A DNA stretch of 63,412 bases from Cohnella sp. GbtcB17 (GTDB taxonomy: Bacteria > Bacillota > Bacilli > Paenibacillales > Paenibacillaceae): contig NZ_JAGXJW010000052.1 of assembly GCF_019091135.1 (NCBI RefSeq), forward strand, positions 1 to 63,412, in the 5' to 3' direction. Both the position numbers and the translations under genes were made by a program. Positions 18,565 through 28,860 of this stretch are shown here, in pieces. Below the pieces are notes generated by a model that saw nothing but the letters and a program-made list of their open reading frames with translations, was not told the origin of the DNA and did no database searches. The number at the start of each line of letters is the position of its first letter. Position 1 is the stretch's first letter.

Positions 18565-18858
18565 CTACAGCTTCGCCTTGATATCCTTCAAATACTTGAT
18601 GACGACGGCGAGGGCGCCGATATAATAAGCCGTCTTGACGATCCAACCCGTCTCGTCCATCAGCGCGATCCCTGCCAGTATGAGCAGCGGCAGCACATGG
18701 ACGACGATCCCCCTCAGGTAGACGAGAACCGCTTCGTTCGCGTTAACAAGCTTGTTGCCTTGGAGCGATTGGAAAAGTCCGACCAGGAAGTCGACCGCCA
18801 TCGAGCCAAGAACGACCCACAGGGCAACCTCCATCCAATGCGTCGGTGAACCAATCAT
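18565..18858 (-). CDS. Small holin-like membrane protein
   Basis: The 97-residue protein has three or four hydrophobic helices and a short Lys-rich C-terminus (KYLKDIKAKL), matching the phage-holin-like families common in Bacillales chromosomes. GGAAGGG sits about 9 nt before the ATG. No endolysin or phage gene is nearby, so a role in lysis is not supported; it may be a domesticated remnant or a membrane protein of other function. Confidence 0.7.
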   Translation of the reverse strand: MIGSPTHWMEVALWVVLGSMAVDFLVGLFQSLQGNKLVNANEAVLVYLRGIVVHVLPLLILAGIALMDETGWIVKTAYYIGALAVVIKYLKDIKAKL

Positions 18859-19054
18859 ACCGAATCATCCCTTCCTGCATAGAGTAAGGTTCCATTTGCA
18901 GGATATTCGGGAGAGGACAGGCGGGTGCGGGCACGGTTAAAAAGCAGGCTTATGAGACGACTCGGGGCGCGATGCCGTTGATGAAGCTGCGGCATGTGGT
19001 CGACATGGCGCTTCGGCTATGGCCCGGCTCATCGGAATATACAGGGTAGAATTT

Positions 19055-19098
19055 AAAACGCCTCCCGCCCACAGCATCGTGGAATAGGAGGCGTTTTT
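19055..19098. terminator. Bidirectional terminator after SLH protein gene
   Basis: AAAACGCCTCC pairs with GGAGGCGTTTTT around a 20-nt loop, with A and T runs on both sides. It lies 32 bp past the stop of the minus-strand SLH gene. Confidence 0.75.
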
Positions 19099-19129
19099 GT
19101 TCATGCTTCTTCTGTAAATCGAATTCCCT

Positions 19130-22100
19130 TTAAATCAAGTCCGCCTGCTTGAGCAGCCGTTCTACGATAACCGCAACCTCGGCTCTCGTGATATTGGCTT
19201 TGGGAGCGAGCAAAGATGCGCTTCTGCCCCGTATTACGCCCGCTTGAATGCTGCTGGCGATACCCCTGCGCGCCCAGGGGGCTGCTTCGTCCGCGTCCTT
19301 GTAGGAACGCAGCGTCTCTTCTGCCGCGGCTCCCGTAACCGCTGTAGCAGCCGATCCATTCGTAATATTCATAGCTTTGGCGAGAATCGCGATCGCCTGC
19401 TCGCGCGTGAGCTTGTCGTTCGGCCGGAATGTCCCGTCCTCGAAGCCGTTGATTAACTGATAGGCGTATGCTGTTTGAACGGCTCCGCTGTACCAGTCGG
19501 CCGAATTGACATCGGAGAATGCGCCTTGATCCTGGTTAAGACCGATGCCCAAGCCGCGAACAAGGATGGCAGCGAATTCCGCGCGCGTAATCTCGGTGTC
19601 GGGACTGAATCGATCATTGTCCGTTCCGTTGATGACCATCCGCGAGCCCATGTTGTTAACGGACTTTTTGGCCCAATGACCGTTCATATCGGCAAATTCG
19701 AGCGGATGCCAGACGATCGCATACGTGCTGTTCGTCAAGCTGCTGATATGCGCGGTGTAGCTCCCGTCGACGACTTCGACTCGGGTCGGCACATGGCGCA
19801 ACGTTCCGTCCGGCTCGATGACGACGCCTGTCGTCACTTTGTCCGGATCCGTGCCGGCCGGCAGCGCGATCGTCCGTTCGACGTAAGCGCTGAACGTGGT
19901 GAGCTCCGTGCTTGTCCCCGCGTACACCGCGCTTACCGTGAAGCTGACCGGGGATGCGACGACGGTAAACGATCCTTGGTCCGCGGCATGCGTCAGCAGC
20001 TTCGTCATCTCTGCGGATGGAGCTGCAATCTCGATCAGAATGGCGATGTCCCGCAGGTTGACCGAGCTGCCAAACTTGTTGGATAACGCGTCAACGTTGA
20101 GTTGCTTCGCAGACAACGTATACGTCGCTTGTTTGGTTTTAAGCTCTACGACGGCGTTCATCTGCGCCAGGCTTTTAATCATTTGAGCGTTCAGTTGTCC
20201 GATCAGAACGTCGGAGTTCGCATTAAACGGCAAGGTAAGTACTGCGCCGGATCCTGCTTCCGCCAGCAGCTTCTCGAGTTCGCGCTGATCGACCGAGAGC
20301 GTCGTCGCGGACCGGCCGTCTTTCTGACCGGCGGTCAGCTTGCCGATCTTGCTCGGACGTCCATTGATCAACACATCCACAGTATTGTCGGGCACAGCGA
20401 CCTGCTCCGTGTATATCGTGATGGAGCGTTCGGCCTGAACCTCGCTGTGATTGCCGGCCGGATCGATCGCATCGACCGTGATGGTGTACGCACCGTCGAT
20501 CAGTGCGGCGGCTGGCTTGAACGTCCATTTTCCGTCGCTGCCCGCCTGCGCTTCGCTCGCTTCGCCGTTAATGGCGATCTTCACCGTACTGCCGGGCTCG
20601 ACTGTTCCTTCGATCGTCGGCTGCTTGTCGGTTAATCGCGCATTTTCGATCGGGCTTGCGATAACAGGAACAGGGGGCGTCTTGTCAAAAACAACCGCGC
20701 TCGCATCCGTCGTCTGAACGACCGTCACGCCTGCATTCCCCGCCGGATCGCTAAATGCGATTTGCAGCGGGACAGCGCCCTCGGCATCGCTAGCGGTCAT
20801 CGTATAGACTGCCGTGTATACGCCGTCGGCTTCGACGGCAGCTACAGCGTGTCCTGCGATCGTCACCGCAGGCGAAGCCGCCAGCCGTTCGCTGGCGCTG
20901 AAGGTTAACGTCACGGTATCCCCGACTTTGGCAAGGGATGGCGTCGCATTATCGCTCTCGATGCGCACATCGGTCAGTTCGGGCGCCGTCGTGTCATAGA
21001 CCGTGCTGTAAGGCGTTGCCGCCAAATTGCCGTTGCCCGCCGCATCGGCTGCCGAGCCGGAGGGGAGCGTCACGACAACGGAGCCGTCCGCTGCCGGCGT
21101 AATGACAGCGGTATAAACCCTATTGTCGGAAGTGCTAAGGTTGCTCGCGGTCCCGTTTGTGACCGTGAGGTCGCCGACTGCGAATCCGGTGACGGCTTCG
21201 CTGAACGTGATCGTGACATCGAACGTAGACTGATTCGTCGGATTCGCTGCAGACGATGAGATGCTCGCCGTCGGCGACGTGCCGTCGTAAACGGTGCTGA
21301 CCGAAGTAGACGCCGCAGTGTTCGCATTGCCCGCCGCGTCGGTCACGACGTTCGCGTCCAGGCCAACCGTCACCGGCCCGTCCGCTGCCGGTCTGATGAC
21401 GGCGGTATAGGTCGTGCCGTCTGCGGATTGCAGCTGGCTCGCGGTCCCGTTCGTCACCGTAATATCCGTCGTCGAGAAGTCGAGCGGCGGCTCGTTAAAC
21501 GCCAACGTTACGATGAACGAGGACTGGTTCGTCGGATTCGCGACCGATGAAGACAGACTCACAGTCGGTCCGGTCGTATCATAGGTGACGATATGCGGCG
21601 TTGCAGCCACATTTGGATTGCTATAATTGTCCATCGCTACGCCGGCCGCTACTTCGATGGTCACGGGACCTTCGGCTGTCGCGGTGATGTCCGCGGTGTA
21701 GACGAGACTGCTGACCGCCTGAAAATGGTCTAGACTACCGTTAGCGACGCTGACGCCCGCTTCCGTAAATCCAGTTACCGGCTCGCTGAATATAATCGTG
21801 ATGCCAAAGTTAGCCTGAGCCGTCGGTCTGTTGATGCCCGACGAGATCGAGACGGTCGGCGAAGTGACATCCTGGACGACGACGTGAGCGGTATTGCTGC
21901 GCACGCTGGCCGGATGCTGACCTGCGACCGTGTTCGTGACGACGACATAATAATACGAGTCATGGGCTCCGCCTGTCGGCGCCAGATAGGTGTCTTGCGT
22001 CTGGCCCGTCAGCATAAAGCCGCCCGCATTGCTGTCCGTCGTATTGCGATACCATTGGTAGCTGAGCGTTCCGCCGCCCGTCACGCTCGCCGCTACGCTT

Positions 22101-23224
22101 AGTGTCGGGCTGTCGTCGCCCTCGCTAAGATCCGTGTACGATAAGGGCTGCGTGTCGATCGACGGCGCCGGCGCGTCCGGCAACGCGTTCACTTGGACGT
22201 GGGCGGTAGCGCTATTCGTGCTTGTCGGATGCTGACCTGCGACCGTATTCGTGACAACGACATAGTAATACGAGTCGTGCGCCGCGCTCGTCGGTACCAC
22301 GTAGGAGACTCCAGTCTGGCCTTGCAGCATAAAGCCGCCCGCATTGCTGTCCGTCGTATTGCGGTACCATTGGTAGCTGAGCGTTCCGCCGCCCGTCACG
22401 CTCGCCGCGACGCCTAGCGTCGGGCTGTCATCGCCCTCGCTAAGATCCGTGTACGATAAGGGCTGCGTGTCGATCGACGGCGCCGGCGCGCTCGGCAGCG
22501 CGTTCACTTTGACATGGGCGGTAGCGCTATTCGTGCTTGTCGGATGCTGACCTGCGACCGTATTCGTGACAACGACATAGTAATACGAGTCGTGCGCCGC
22601 GCCCGTCGGTACCACGTAGGAGACTCCAGTCTGGCCTTGCAGCATAAAGCCGCCTGCATTGCTGTCCGTCGTATTGCGGTACCATTGGTAGCTGAGCGTT
22701 CCGCCGCCCGTCACGCTTGCCTCCACGCTTAGCGTCGGGCTGTCGTCGCCCTCGCTAAGCTCTGCGTACGCTAAGGGCTGCGTGTCGATGGACGGCGCTG
22801 GCGCGCTTGGAAGCGCATTCACCGTCAAGTGCGCGAAGCGGCTCGTTACAGTGTCCGTACCATCAGACACTTCAACATAGTAGTCGGATTCGAAGGGCGA
22901 CGACGTGGGAACTTCCAAAGAAGGATCCGTTTTTCCCTCGAGCCGTACCGTATTCCCGCCGGAAGTGCGATACCATTGATAGCTCAACGTGCCGCCGCCT
23001 TCCGCTGTGACAGTGAACGTCCGGGTCGCGTACAGCCCTTCATCTACTACGATATCCTGCGGCTCCGTAGTAATGGTCAAGGGCGAAACTGCATACGCGC
23101 TTCCCATGGTGGATAGTGCGCCGCCGGCGATAATGGCGAGAACTAACATGGCGGCCAACACGCGCTGCAACAATCTCCGCTTGTCTCTGATACCTTTGGT
23201 TTCTCTTACTCTCAAGCGAGACAT
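19130..23224 (-). CDS. S-layer-anchored protein with Ig-like repeats and three SLH domains
   Basis: The protein of about 1364 residues begins with a signal peptide (hydrophobic helix ending near GSAYAV). One Ig-like module is followed by three nearly identical 105-residue Ig-like modules (TLSYQWYRNTTDSNAGGFML), three cadherin/Big-type modules (SISSSAANPTNQSTFDVTIT), further Ig-type modules, a low-repeat region, and three C-terminal SLH domains (FADMNGHWAK, FSDVNSADWY, YKDADEAAPW). SLH domains hold proteins to pyruvylated wall polymer. No catalytic domain is recognised, so an adhesive or structural role is likely. The start is uncertain: ATG at 23224 lies against GAGGGGGG, so TTG three codons later is also plausible. 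Confidence 0.87.
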   Translation of the reverse strand: MSRLRVRETKGIRDKRRLLQRVLAAMLVLAIIAGGALSTMGSAYAVSPLTITTEPQDIVVDEGLYATRTFTVTAEGGGTLSYQWYRTSGGNTVRLEGKTDPSLEVPTSSPFESDYYVEVSDGTDTVTSRFAHLTVNALPSAPAPSIDTQPLAYAELSEGDDSPTLSVEASVTGGGTLSYQWYRNTTDSNAGGFMLQGQTGVSYVVPTGAAHDSYYYVVVTNTVAGQHPTSTNSATAHVKVNALPSAPAPSIDTQPLSYTDLSEGDDSPTLGVAASVTGGGTLSYQWYRNTTDSNAGGFMLQGQTGVSYVVPTSAAHDSYYYVVVTNTVAGQHPTSTNSATAHVQVNALPDAPAPSIDTQPLSYTDLSEGDDSPTLSVAASVTGGGTLSYQWYRNTTDSNAGGFMLTGQTQDTYLAPTGGAHDSYYYVVVTNTVAGQHPASVRSNTAHVVVQDVTSPTVSISSGINRPTAQANFGITIIFSEPVTGFTEAGVSVANGSLDHFQAVSSLVYTADITATAEGPVTIEVAAGVAMDNYSNPNVAATPHIVTYDTTGPTVSLSSSVANPTNQSSFIVTLAFNEPPLDFSTTDITVTNGTASQLQSADGTTYTAVIRPAADGPVTVGLDANVVTDAAGNANTAASTSVSTVYDGTSPTASISSSAANPTNQSTFDVTITFSEAVTGFAVGDLTVTNGTASNLSTSDNRVYTAVITPAADGSVVVTLPSGSAADAAGNGNLAATPYSTVYDTTAPELTDVRIESDNATPSLAKVGDTVTLTFSASERLAASPAVTIAGHAVAAVEADGVYTAVYTMTASDAEGAVPLQIAFSDPAGNAGVTVVQTTDASAVVFDKTPPVPVIASPIENARLTDKQPTIEGTVEPGSTVKIAINGEASEAQAGSDGKWTFKPAAALIDGAYTITVDAIDPAGNHSEVQAERSITIYTEQVAVPDNTVDVLINGRPSKIGKLTAGQKDGRSATTLSVDQRELEKLLAEAGSGAVLTLPFNANSDVLIGQLNAQMIKSLAQMNAVVELKTKQATYTLSAKQLNVDALSNKFGSSVNLRDIAILIEIAAPSAEMTKLLTHAADQGSFTVVASPVSFTVSAVYAGTSTELTTFSAYVERTIALPAGTDPDKVTTGVVIEPDGTLRHVPTRVEVVDGSYTAHISSLTNSTYAIVWHPLEFADMNGHWAKKSVNNMGSRMVINGTDNDRFSPDTEITRAEFAAILVRGLGIGLNQDQGAFSDVNSADWYSGAVQTAYAYQLINGFEDGTFRPNDKLTREQAIAILAKAMNITNGSAATAVTGAAAEETLRSYKDADEAAPWARRGIASSIQAGVIRGRSASLLAPKANITRAEVAVIVERLLKQADLI
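21836..22780 (-). repeat. 315-bp in-frame tandem repeat, three copies
   Basis: Matching landmarks occur at 22151, 22466 and 22781, giving a 315-bp period (105 codons) over three copies. Copies are nearly identical at DNA level, for example the CGTGTCGATCGACGGCGC segment. The region encodes the Ig-like modules of the SLH protein. High identity suggests recent duplication or ongoing recombination that may change module number. Confidence 0.8.
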
Positions 23225-23510
23225 CCCCCCTCGATGAATATGCCAAATTACATCATATTTTGACATCTCTTATATGGTACCATGTTGCATTGGTAATAGA
23301 TAGAAAAATGATCGTTATGTAGGTCTTTAAAACTATCTGAAAGGGAGAGGAGCGGGTTGCAGGATGAGAACAGCTTGTATGCCCGCTAGGCGTAAGGGAT
23401 AGTAGGTATCGAAAATTGTCGAATCCAAGCAAAATCAGTTTGACATATCCCCAGTGATCTTCTAGGATATAATGGAGCCTATTTAGCATCTAATCAGGGG
23501 AGAGAGACAG

Positions 23511-24590
23511 TTGAAAAAGACATTATCGCTCGTTATGATGTTCGTCCTGATCGCAGGCGTGCTGGCGGCATGCGGATCGACGAAAAACAACAATAGCAAC
23601 AACGCAGGCAGCAGCGCTGGCGCCAGCAGCAGCGCGCCGGCAAGCGGAAGCGCGTCCGCGCCGGCCGCTTCGAACGGCAAGCCGAAGAAGATCGCGCTCA
23701 TCACGCCCGAGCCGATCGGCATCAACGCGTTTTTCGTACTGATGGACGAAGGCCTGAAAAAAGCAGGAAAGGATTTCGGCGTAGAAGTGAAGACGCTCGA
23801 GTCCACGGACCCGGCTTCGATCGAGCAGAACATTCGTACGGCGGCGGCAGGCGACTACGACCTGATCATCACCGCGACGTACCAGGTTGAAGACGCCCTG
23901 AAGAAGATCGCGCCGGAATACAAGGACAAGTCGTTCGCCGTCATCGATACGGTCGTCGATCTGCCTAACGTTCGCTCCATCGCGTTCCGCGAGTACGAAG
24001 CTTCGTACCTGCTCGGCGCCGCTGCGGCGCTCGTTTCCAAGTCCGGCACGGTCGGCAACGTCGTCGCCATGGACATTCCGCTCCTCTCCAAGTACACGAG
24101 CGGCTTCGAGCAAGGCGCCAAGTCGATCAACCCGAACATCAAGATCCTGGTCGGCTACGTAGGCGGCTACACCGACCCTGCGAAGGCGAAGGAACTGGCG
24201 CTGCAGCAAAACGGCCAAGGTGCGGACTTCATCGCCGGCATGTCGGCCGCAGGCGACCTCGGCGTGTTCGAAGCCGCAGGCGAGAAGGGCTTCTACACGT
24301 CCGGCCAAGATACGGACAACACCGACGGCAAGCAAGTCATCCTGGCGCAGCTTAAAGGCACGGACGCCGTTGCCTACGAGACGGTCAAGGATTTCGTTGA
24401 AGGCAACTTCTCGTACGGCGTTCGCGACTACGGCCTCAAAGAAGGCGGCGTCGGCCTGACGTACGTCAACAAGGACAGCAAGTCCCCGCTGAGCGACGCG
24501 CTCGGTCAAGAAAATGTTGACAAGCTCAAGAAGATTTCCGATGATATTATTGCAGGCACGACCGTCGTCAAAAATCCGTTGCAACAATAA
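23511..24590 (+). CDS. BMP-family nucleoside-binding lipoprotein
   Basis: The 359-residue precursor has a lipoprotein signal with lipobox VLAAC (C21), a Ser/Ala/Asn-rich linker and a BMP (PnrA-like) binding domain starting at KKIALITPEPIG. Family members capture purine nucleosides for ABC import; EYEASYLLGAAAA and the late LKEGGVGLTYV segments are typical. TTG at 23511 follows AGGGGAGAGAG. A GC-rich hairpin after the gene (24618) may let it be made in excess over the transporter genes, as is usual for binding proteins. Confidence 0.9.
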   Translation: MKKTLSLVMMFVLIAGVLAACGSTKNNNSNNAGSSAGASSSAPASGSASAPAASNGKPKKIALITPEPIGINAFFVLMDEGLKKAGKDFGVEVKTLESTDPASIEQNIRTAAAGDYDLIITATYQVEDALKKIAPEYKDKSFAVIDTVVDLPNVRSIAFREYEASYLLGAAAALVSKSGTVGNVVAMDIPLLSKYTSGFEQGAKSINPNIKILVGYVGGYTDPAKAKELALQQNGQGADFIAGMSAAGDLGVFEAAGEKGFYTSGQDTDNTDGKQVILAQLKGTDAVAYETVKDFVEGNFSYGVRDYGLKEGGVGLTYVNKDSKSPLSDALGQENVDKLKKISDDIIAGTTVVKNPLQQ

Positions 24591-24617
24591 ACGTCGCTTT
24601 TACCTATAATTATCCAT

Positions 24618-24644
24618 AACCGGCTGCCTCGAGCAGCCGGTTTC
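24618..24644 (+). terminator. Intra-operon hairpin / attenuator
   Basis: AACCGGCTGC pairs with GCAGCCGGTT around CTCGA, followed by a short T-run. It separates the binding-protein gene from the ATPase gene and probably stops only part of transcription. Confidence 0.55.
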
Positions 24645-24679
24645 CTATGCTTATAAGGACCGCAGACAGGAGGGCTCGC

Positions 24680-26179
24680 ATGCTGCTCGAGATGGAGCGA
24701 ATCACGAAGAGCTACGGCAGCGTCGTCGCGAACAAGGGAATCGACTTTAACCTGAAGGCAGGGGAAGTGCATGCGGTCGTCGGGGGGAACGGCGCGGGCA
24801 AAACGACGCTCATGCGCATTTTGTACGGCATGGAGCAGGCGACGTCCGGCACGATTAAGTTGAACGGGCGCGACATGCGCTTCGCCGACCCGAAGGACGC
24901 GATCGGCAGCGGCATCGGCATGGTGCACCAGCACTTCATGCTGTTCCCGGACTTCACCGTGGCGGAAAACATCGTGATCGGCCGCGAGCCCGGCGCCGTC
25001 CGGTTCGATCGCAAGAACGCCGTTGCGCAGGTGGAGGCGCTCTCCAAGACATACGGCATCCGCGTCGATCCGCGGGCCAAGGTCGGCGACTGTCCGCTCG
25101 GCGTGCAGCAGCGTGTCGAGATCCTGAAGGTGCTCCATCAAGGCGCGGAGATCATCATTCTGGACGAGCCGACCGGTGTGCTGACCCCGCTCGAGGTCGG
25201 CGAGCTGCTTGAAGCGATCAAGAAGCTGGCGGGCATGGGCAAGAGCTTTATCCTGATCACGCACAAGCTGAACGAAGTCATGAGCGTCGCCGTCCGGCTC
25301 ACCCTGCTGCGCGACGGCGAAGTGACGGGCACGCTGAACGCCTCCGATACGAACGTGGAGGAGCTGTCGAGGCTGATGGTCGGCCGCGAGCTGGCTCCTT
25401 CGACGAAGAAGCCGGCCAACCCCAAAGCGAACGTGCTGGAGCTTAGGGACGTCTCCCTCGCCGGAAGCGGGCCCAAACCGGCGCTCAGCGGGATTAACCT
25501 GACCGTCCGCGAAGGCGAGATCGTCGGCGTGGCGGGCATCTCCGGCAACGGTCAATCGGAGCTGATCCAGTCGATCGCGGGCCTTATGAAGCCGGACGCC
25601 GGCACCATCTCGCTGCTCGGCAAAGATGTGACGGGCAGCGGCGCGCGGGCGGTTCGCGATGCCGGGCTGGCGCATATTCCCGAGGACCGATACATCTGGG
25701 GCGCCAGCAAAGCCGCGACCGTCGCCGAGACGGGCATCATGGGCCACCAGAATCGGCTGGGGCGCTATGGCATGCTGCGCGGCAAAGGGATGAGGACGCT
25801 CGTCTCGGATTGGGTCCAGCGCTTTGCGATCAAAGCCGGATCGCTCGACAACAAGACGCAGAACCTGTCCGGCGGCAACCTGCAGAAGCTGATCGTCGCC
25901 CGCGAGATCGCGCATAACACGCCGTTTCTGATCGCGGCGGAGCCGACGCGGGGCGTGGACATCGGGGCGATGGAGACAATCCATGAGGAGCTGCTGCGAA
26001 GGCGCGCCGAAGGCGGAGCGATTCTGCTCGTCTCGTCGGAGCTGTCGGAGATTCTGAAGCTGTCGGACCGGATCGTCGTCATGTACGAAGGAAGCATCGC
26101 GGGAGAGCTGCGCGTCGAAGAGGCGAGCGAGGACAAGCTCAGCCTGCTGATGGCGGGAGGAGGGATGAGGCATGCCTAA
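24680..26179 (+). CDS. Nucleoside ABC transporter, duplicated ATP-binding subunit
   Basis: The 499-residue protein has two ABC domains, as in YufO/NupA and the RbsA group. The first has Walker A GGNGAGKTT, a signature replaced by CPLGVQQRVEI, and Walker B IIILDEPT. The second has GISGNGQSE in place of Walker A, LSGGNLQKL as signature, and a degenerate IAAEPTRG Walker B. One active and one degenerate site is normal for this group. ATG at 24680 has AGGAGGG just upstream. The gene overlaps the first permease gene by 8 nt. It powers import with the two permeases. Confidence 0.9.
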   Translation: MLLEMERITKSYGSVVANKGIDFNLKAGEVHAVVGGNGAGKTTLMRILYGMEQATSGTIKLNGRDMRFADPKDAIGSGIGMVHQHFMLFPDFTVAENIVIGREPGAVRFDRKNAVAQVEALSKTYGIRVDPRAKVGDCPLGVQQRVEILKVLHQGAEIIILDEPTGVLTPLEVGELLEAIKKLAGMGKSFILITHKLNEVMSVAVRLTLLRDGEVTGTLNASDTNVEELSRLMVGRELAPSTKKPANPKANVLELRDVSLAGSGPKPALSGINLTVREGEIVGVAGISGNGQSELIQSIAGLMKPDAGTISLLGKDVTGSGARAVRDAGLAHIPEDRYIWGASKAATVAETGIMGHQNRLGRYGMLRGKGMRTLVSDWVQRFAIKAGSLDNKTQNLSGGNLQKLIVAREIAHNTPFLIAAEPTRGVDIGAMETIHEELLRRRAEGGAILLVSSELSEILKLSDRIVVMYEGSIAGELRVEEASEDKLSLLMAGGGMRHA

Positions 26180-27239
26180 AATCGGAGCGTGGCTGCTGTC
26201 GCTTCGCGGACCGCTGATCGCGATCGTGATCGGCCTGCTCGCGGGCTCGACCGCGATCGCCGTCGCCGGCGGGTCGATCGCGGAGACGTACACGGAGATG
26301 TGGAAAGGCGCATTCGGCAGCTTTTACTTTTTCACGAGCACGCTATCCCGCGCGACGCCGCTCATCCTCGTCGCCATGGGGGCCGCGGTCGCCTTCCGCT
26401 CGGGCTTCTTCAACCTCGGTGCGGAGGGACAGATGGCGTTCGGCGGCTTGAGCGCGGCGCTCATCGGCCTTCACGTGCCGGGACCGGGCTGGTTCGTCTG
26501 CATCGTGGCGATGCTTGGCGGCATTGTCGCGGGCGGGCTTTGGTCGGCGATGGCCGGGTACTTCGACGTCCGTTTTCGCGTGAACCTGCTCATCACGACG
26601 ATGCTGCTCAACTACATCGCGTCGTTGTTCGCTGGCTATCTTGTCACCTATCCGTTCAAAGACAAGACGGGCGCCGGCGCGATGGCCCAGACGCAGATGC
26701 TGGAACATGCCGTATGGCTGCCGAAGCTGTTCAAGGGCATGACGGTGCACGCCGGGTTCGTCATCGCGATCGCGGCCGTCATCATTTTGTATGTCTATTT
26801 GGCCCGGTCGGTCAAAGGGTACGAGGCGCGCATGCTGGGCGGCAATCCGCTGTTCGCCGTGTACGGCGGGGTGCGGCGGACGTCGCTCATGCTGACGACG
26901 ATGTTCGCGAGCGGCGGACTCGCCGGTCTTGCGGGCGCAGCCGAGGTGCTGGGCTCGCAGTATCGCTACATCGACGGCTCGTTCGCTTCGGCGGACTATG
27001 CCTGGACGGGCATTATGGCGGCGCTGCTCGCGAACGGCAATCCGATCGGCTCGGCCGTCGGCGCCTTTTTCCTCGCGGCGCTTCAGACGGGCGGCATGGG
27101 CGTAGAGCTCAATACCGACGTGCCGCTCGAGATCGGCGCGGTCATTCAGGCGGTGCTCATTTTGTTCATCACCGTCAAATTCAGCTGGCGTTTTGTGCGG
27201 CGCAAAAAAGGAGCGATCGTCGATGGATCAGCTGTTTGA
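26172..27239 (+). CDS. Nucleoside ABC transporter permease 1
   Basis: The 355-residue membrane protein of the BPD_transp_2 family has about ten hydrophobic helices. The segment FFNLGAEGQMAFGGLSAALIG is the family hallmark, as in YufP. It forms the channel with the next permease. The gene starts 8 nt inside the ATPase gene and overlaps the next by 17 nt, so expression is tightly coupled. Confidence 0.9.
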   Translation: MPKIGAWLLSLRGPLIAIVIGLLAGSTAIAVAGGSIAETYTEMWKGAFGSFYFFTSTLSRATPLILVAMGAAVAFRSGFFNLGAEGQMAFGGLSAALIGLHVPGPGWFVCIVAMLGGIVAGGLWSAMAGYFDVRFRVNLLITTMLLNYIASLFAGYLVTYPFKDKTGAGAMAQTQMLEHAVWLPKLFKGMTVHAGFVIAIAAVIILYVYLARSVKGYEARMLGGNPLFAVYGGVRRTSLMLTTMFASGGLAGLAGAAEVLGSQYRYIDGSFASADYAWTGIMAALLANGNPIGSAVGAFFLAALQTGGMGVELNTDVPLEIGAVIQAVLILFITVKFSWRFVRRKKGAIVDGSAV

Positions 27240-28146
27240 TCTGGCCCTGTTCAATTCGGCGCTTCGCATCCTGACGCCGATCCTGCTCGCGGCGCTCGGC
27301 GGCGCGCTGTGCGCGCGCGTCGGCCTGTTCAACGTCGGCCTCGAAGGACTGATGCTGATCGGCGCGTTTACCGCCATCGTCGGCAACCATTACTTTCAGA
27401 ATACGTTTTTGGCCATCCTGTTCGCCATTGTCTGCGTATGCGCGTTCTCGCTGCTCTTCGCGTACCTTAGCATCCATCTGCAGGCGAACGTCATCGTCGT
27501 CGGCATCGCGATGAACTTCCTGGCGCTCGGCTTGACGACGTTCAGCTTGCGGACGATCTTTAATGTAAAAGGCGCATACTACGACAAGGAAATGGTCGGC
27601 TTGCCCAAATGGAACATTCCGCTGATTAAGGACATCCCGGTCGTGGGCGACATTTTCTCCGGACACTCTCCGCTGGTGTACTTGTCCATCGTGCTGGCGG
27701 GGCTGATGTGGTACTACTTCTATCGCACGGTGAACGGGTTCCGGTTCCTGGCCGCGGGCAGCAATCCGCTCGCCGCCCGGACGATCGGCATCCACGTTCG
27801 CCGCTACCAATACGGCGCGATGATCGCCTGCGGTGTGCTGTGCGCGCTCGCCGGCGCGCAGCTGTCGCTCGGCCAGGTGACGATGTTCACCGAAGGGATG
27901 ACGTCGGGCCGGGGCTTTATCGCGCTCGTCGCGACGATGCTCGGCCAATCCGGGCCGCTCGGCGTGCTCGGCGCAAGCGCGCTGTTCGGGTTCATGGACG
28001 CGTTCAGCATCCGGCTGCAGGGCGTGTCGTGGCCGTCGCATTTTACGCAGATGGTGCCTTACGTCGTCACGATCGTCGCGATGTTCTTTTTCAGAGACAA
28101 GGGCTTCATCAAAGACGCGCAGAATGCCGGCTCCAGCTCCAGATAA
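27223..28146 (+). CDS. Nucleoside ABC transporter permease 2
   Basis: The 307-residue membrane protein is the partner permease, YufQ-like. The hallmark LFNVGLEGLMLIGAFTA and late GRGFIALVATMLGQSGP are visible. ATG at 27223 is preceded by AAAGGAG and is preferred over an upstream in-frame ATG buried in the previous gene. Confidence 0.9.
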   Translation: MDQLFDLALFNSALRILTPILLAALGGALCARVGLFNVGLEGLMLIGAFTAIVGNHYFQNTFLAILFAIVCVCAFSLLFAYLSIHLQANVIVVGIAMNFLALGLTTFSLRTIFNVKGAYYDKEMVGLPKWNIPLIKDIPVVGDIFSGHSPLVYLSIVLAGLMWYYFYRTVNGFRFLAAGSNPLAARTIGIHVRRYQYGAMIACGVLCALAGAQLSLGQVTMFTEGMTSGRGFIALVATMLGQSGPLGVLGASALFGFMDAFSIRLQGVSWPSHFTQMVPYVVTIVAMFFFRDKGFIKDAQNAGSSSR

Positions 28147-28180
28147 CGGCGCGGAACGCCAGAGGAGGTTGACACCGAAG

Positions 28181-28858
<678 letters not shown>

Positions 28859-28860
28859 CG

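Noticed and set aside
18565..18858. Prophage lysis gene
   Set aside because: Only a holin-like protein is present, without endolysin or structural genes, so a prophage is not supported.
23440..23473. Sigma-A promoter of the BMP operon (TTGACA and TATAAT)
   Set aside because: Both hexamers are good, but the 22-bp spacer is too long for a standard promoter, so I did not list it.
24506..26293. 595-codon minus-strand frame across the nucleoside ATPase gene
   Set aside because: It mirrors a certain ABC ATPase gene, is His/Arg/Asp-rich and has no recognisable domain.
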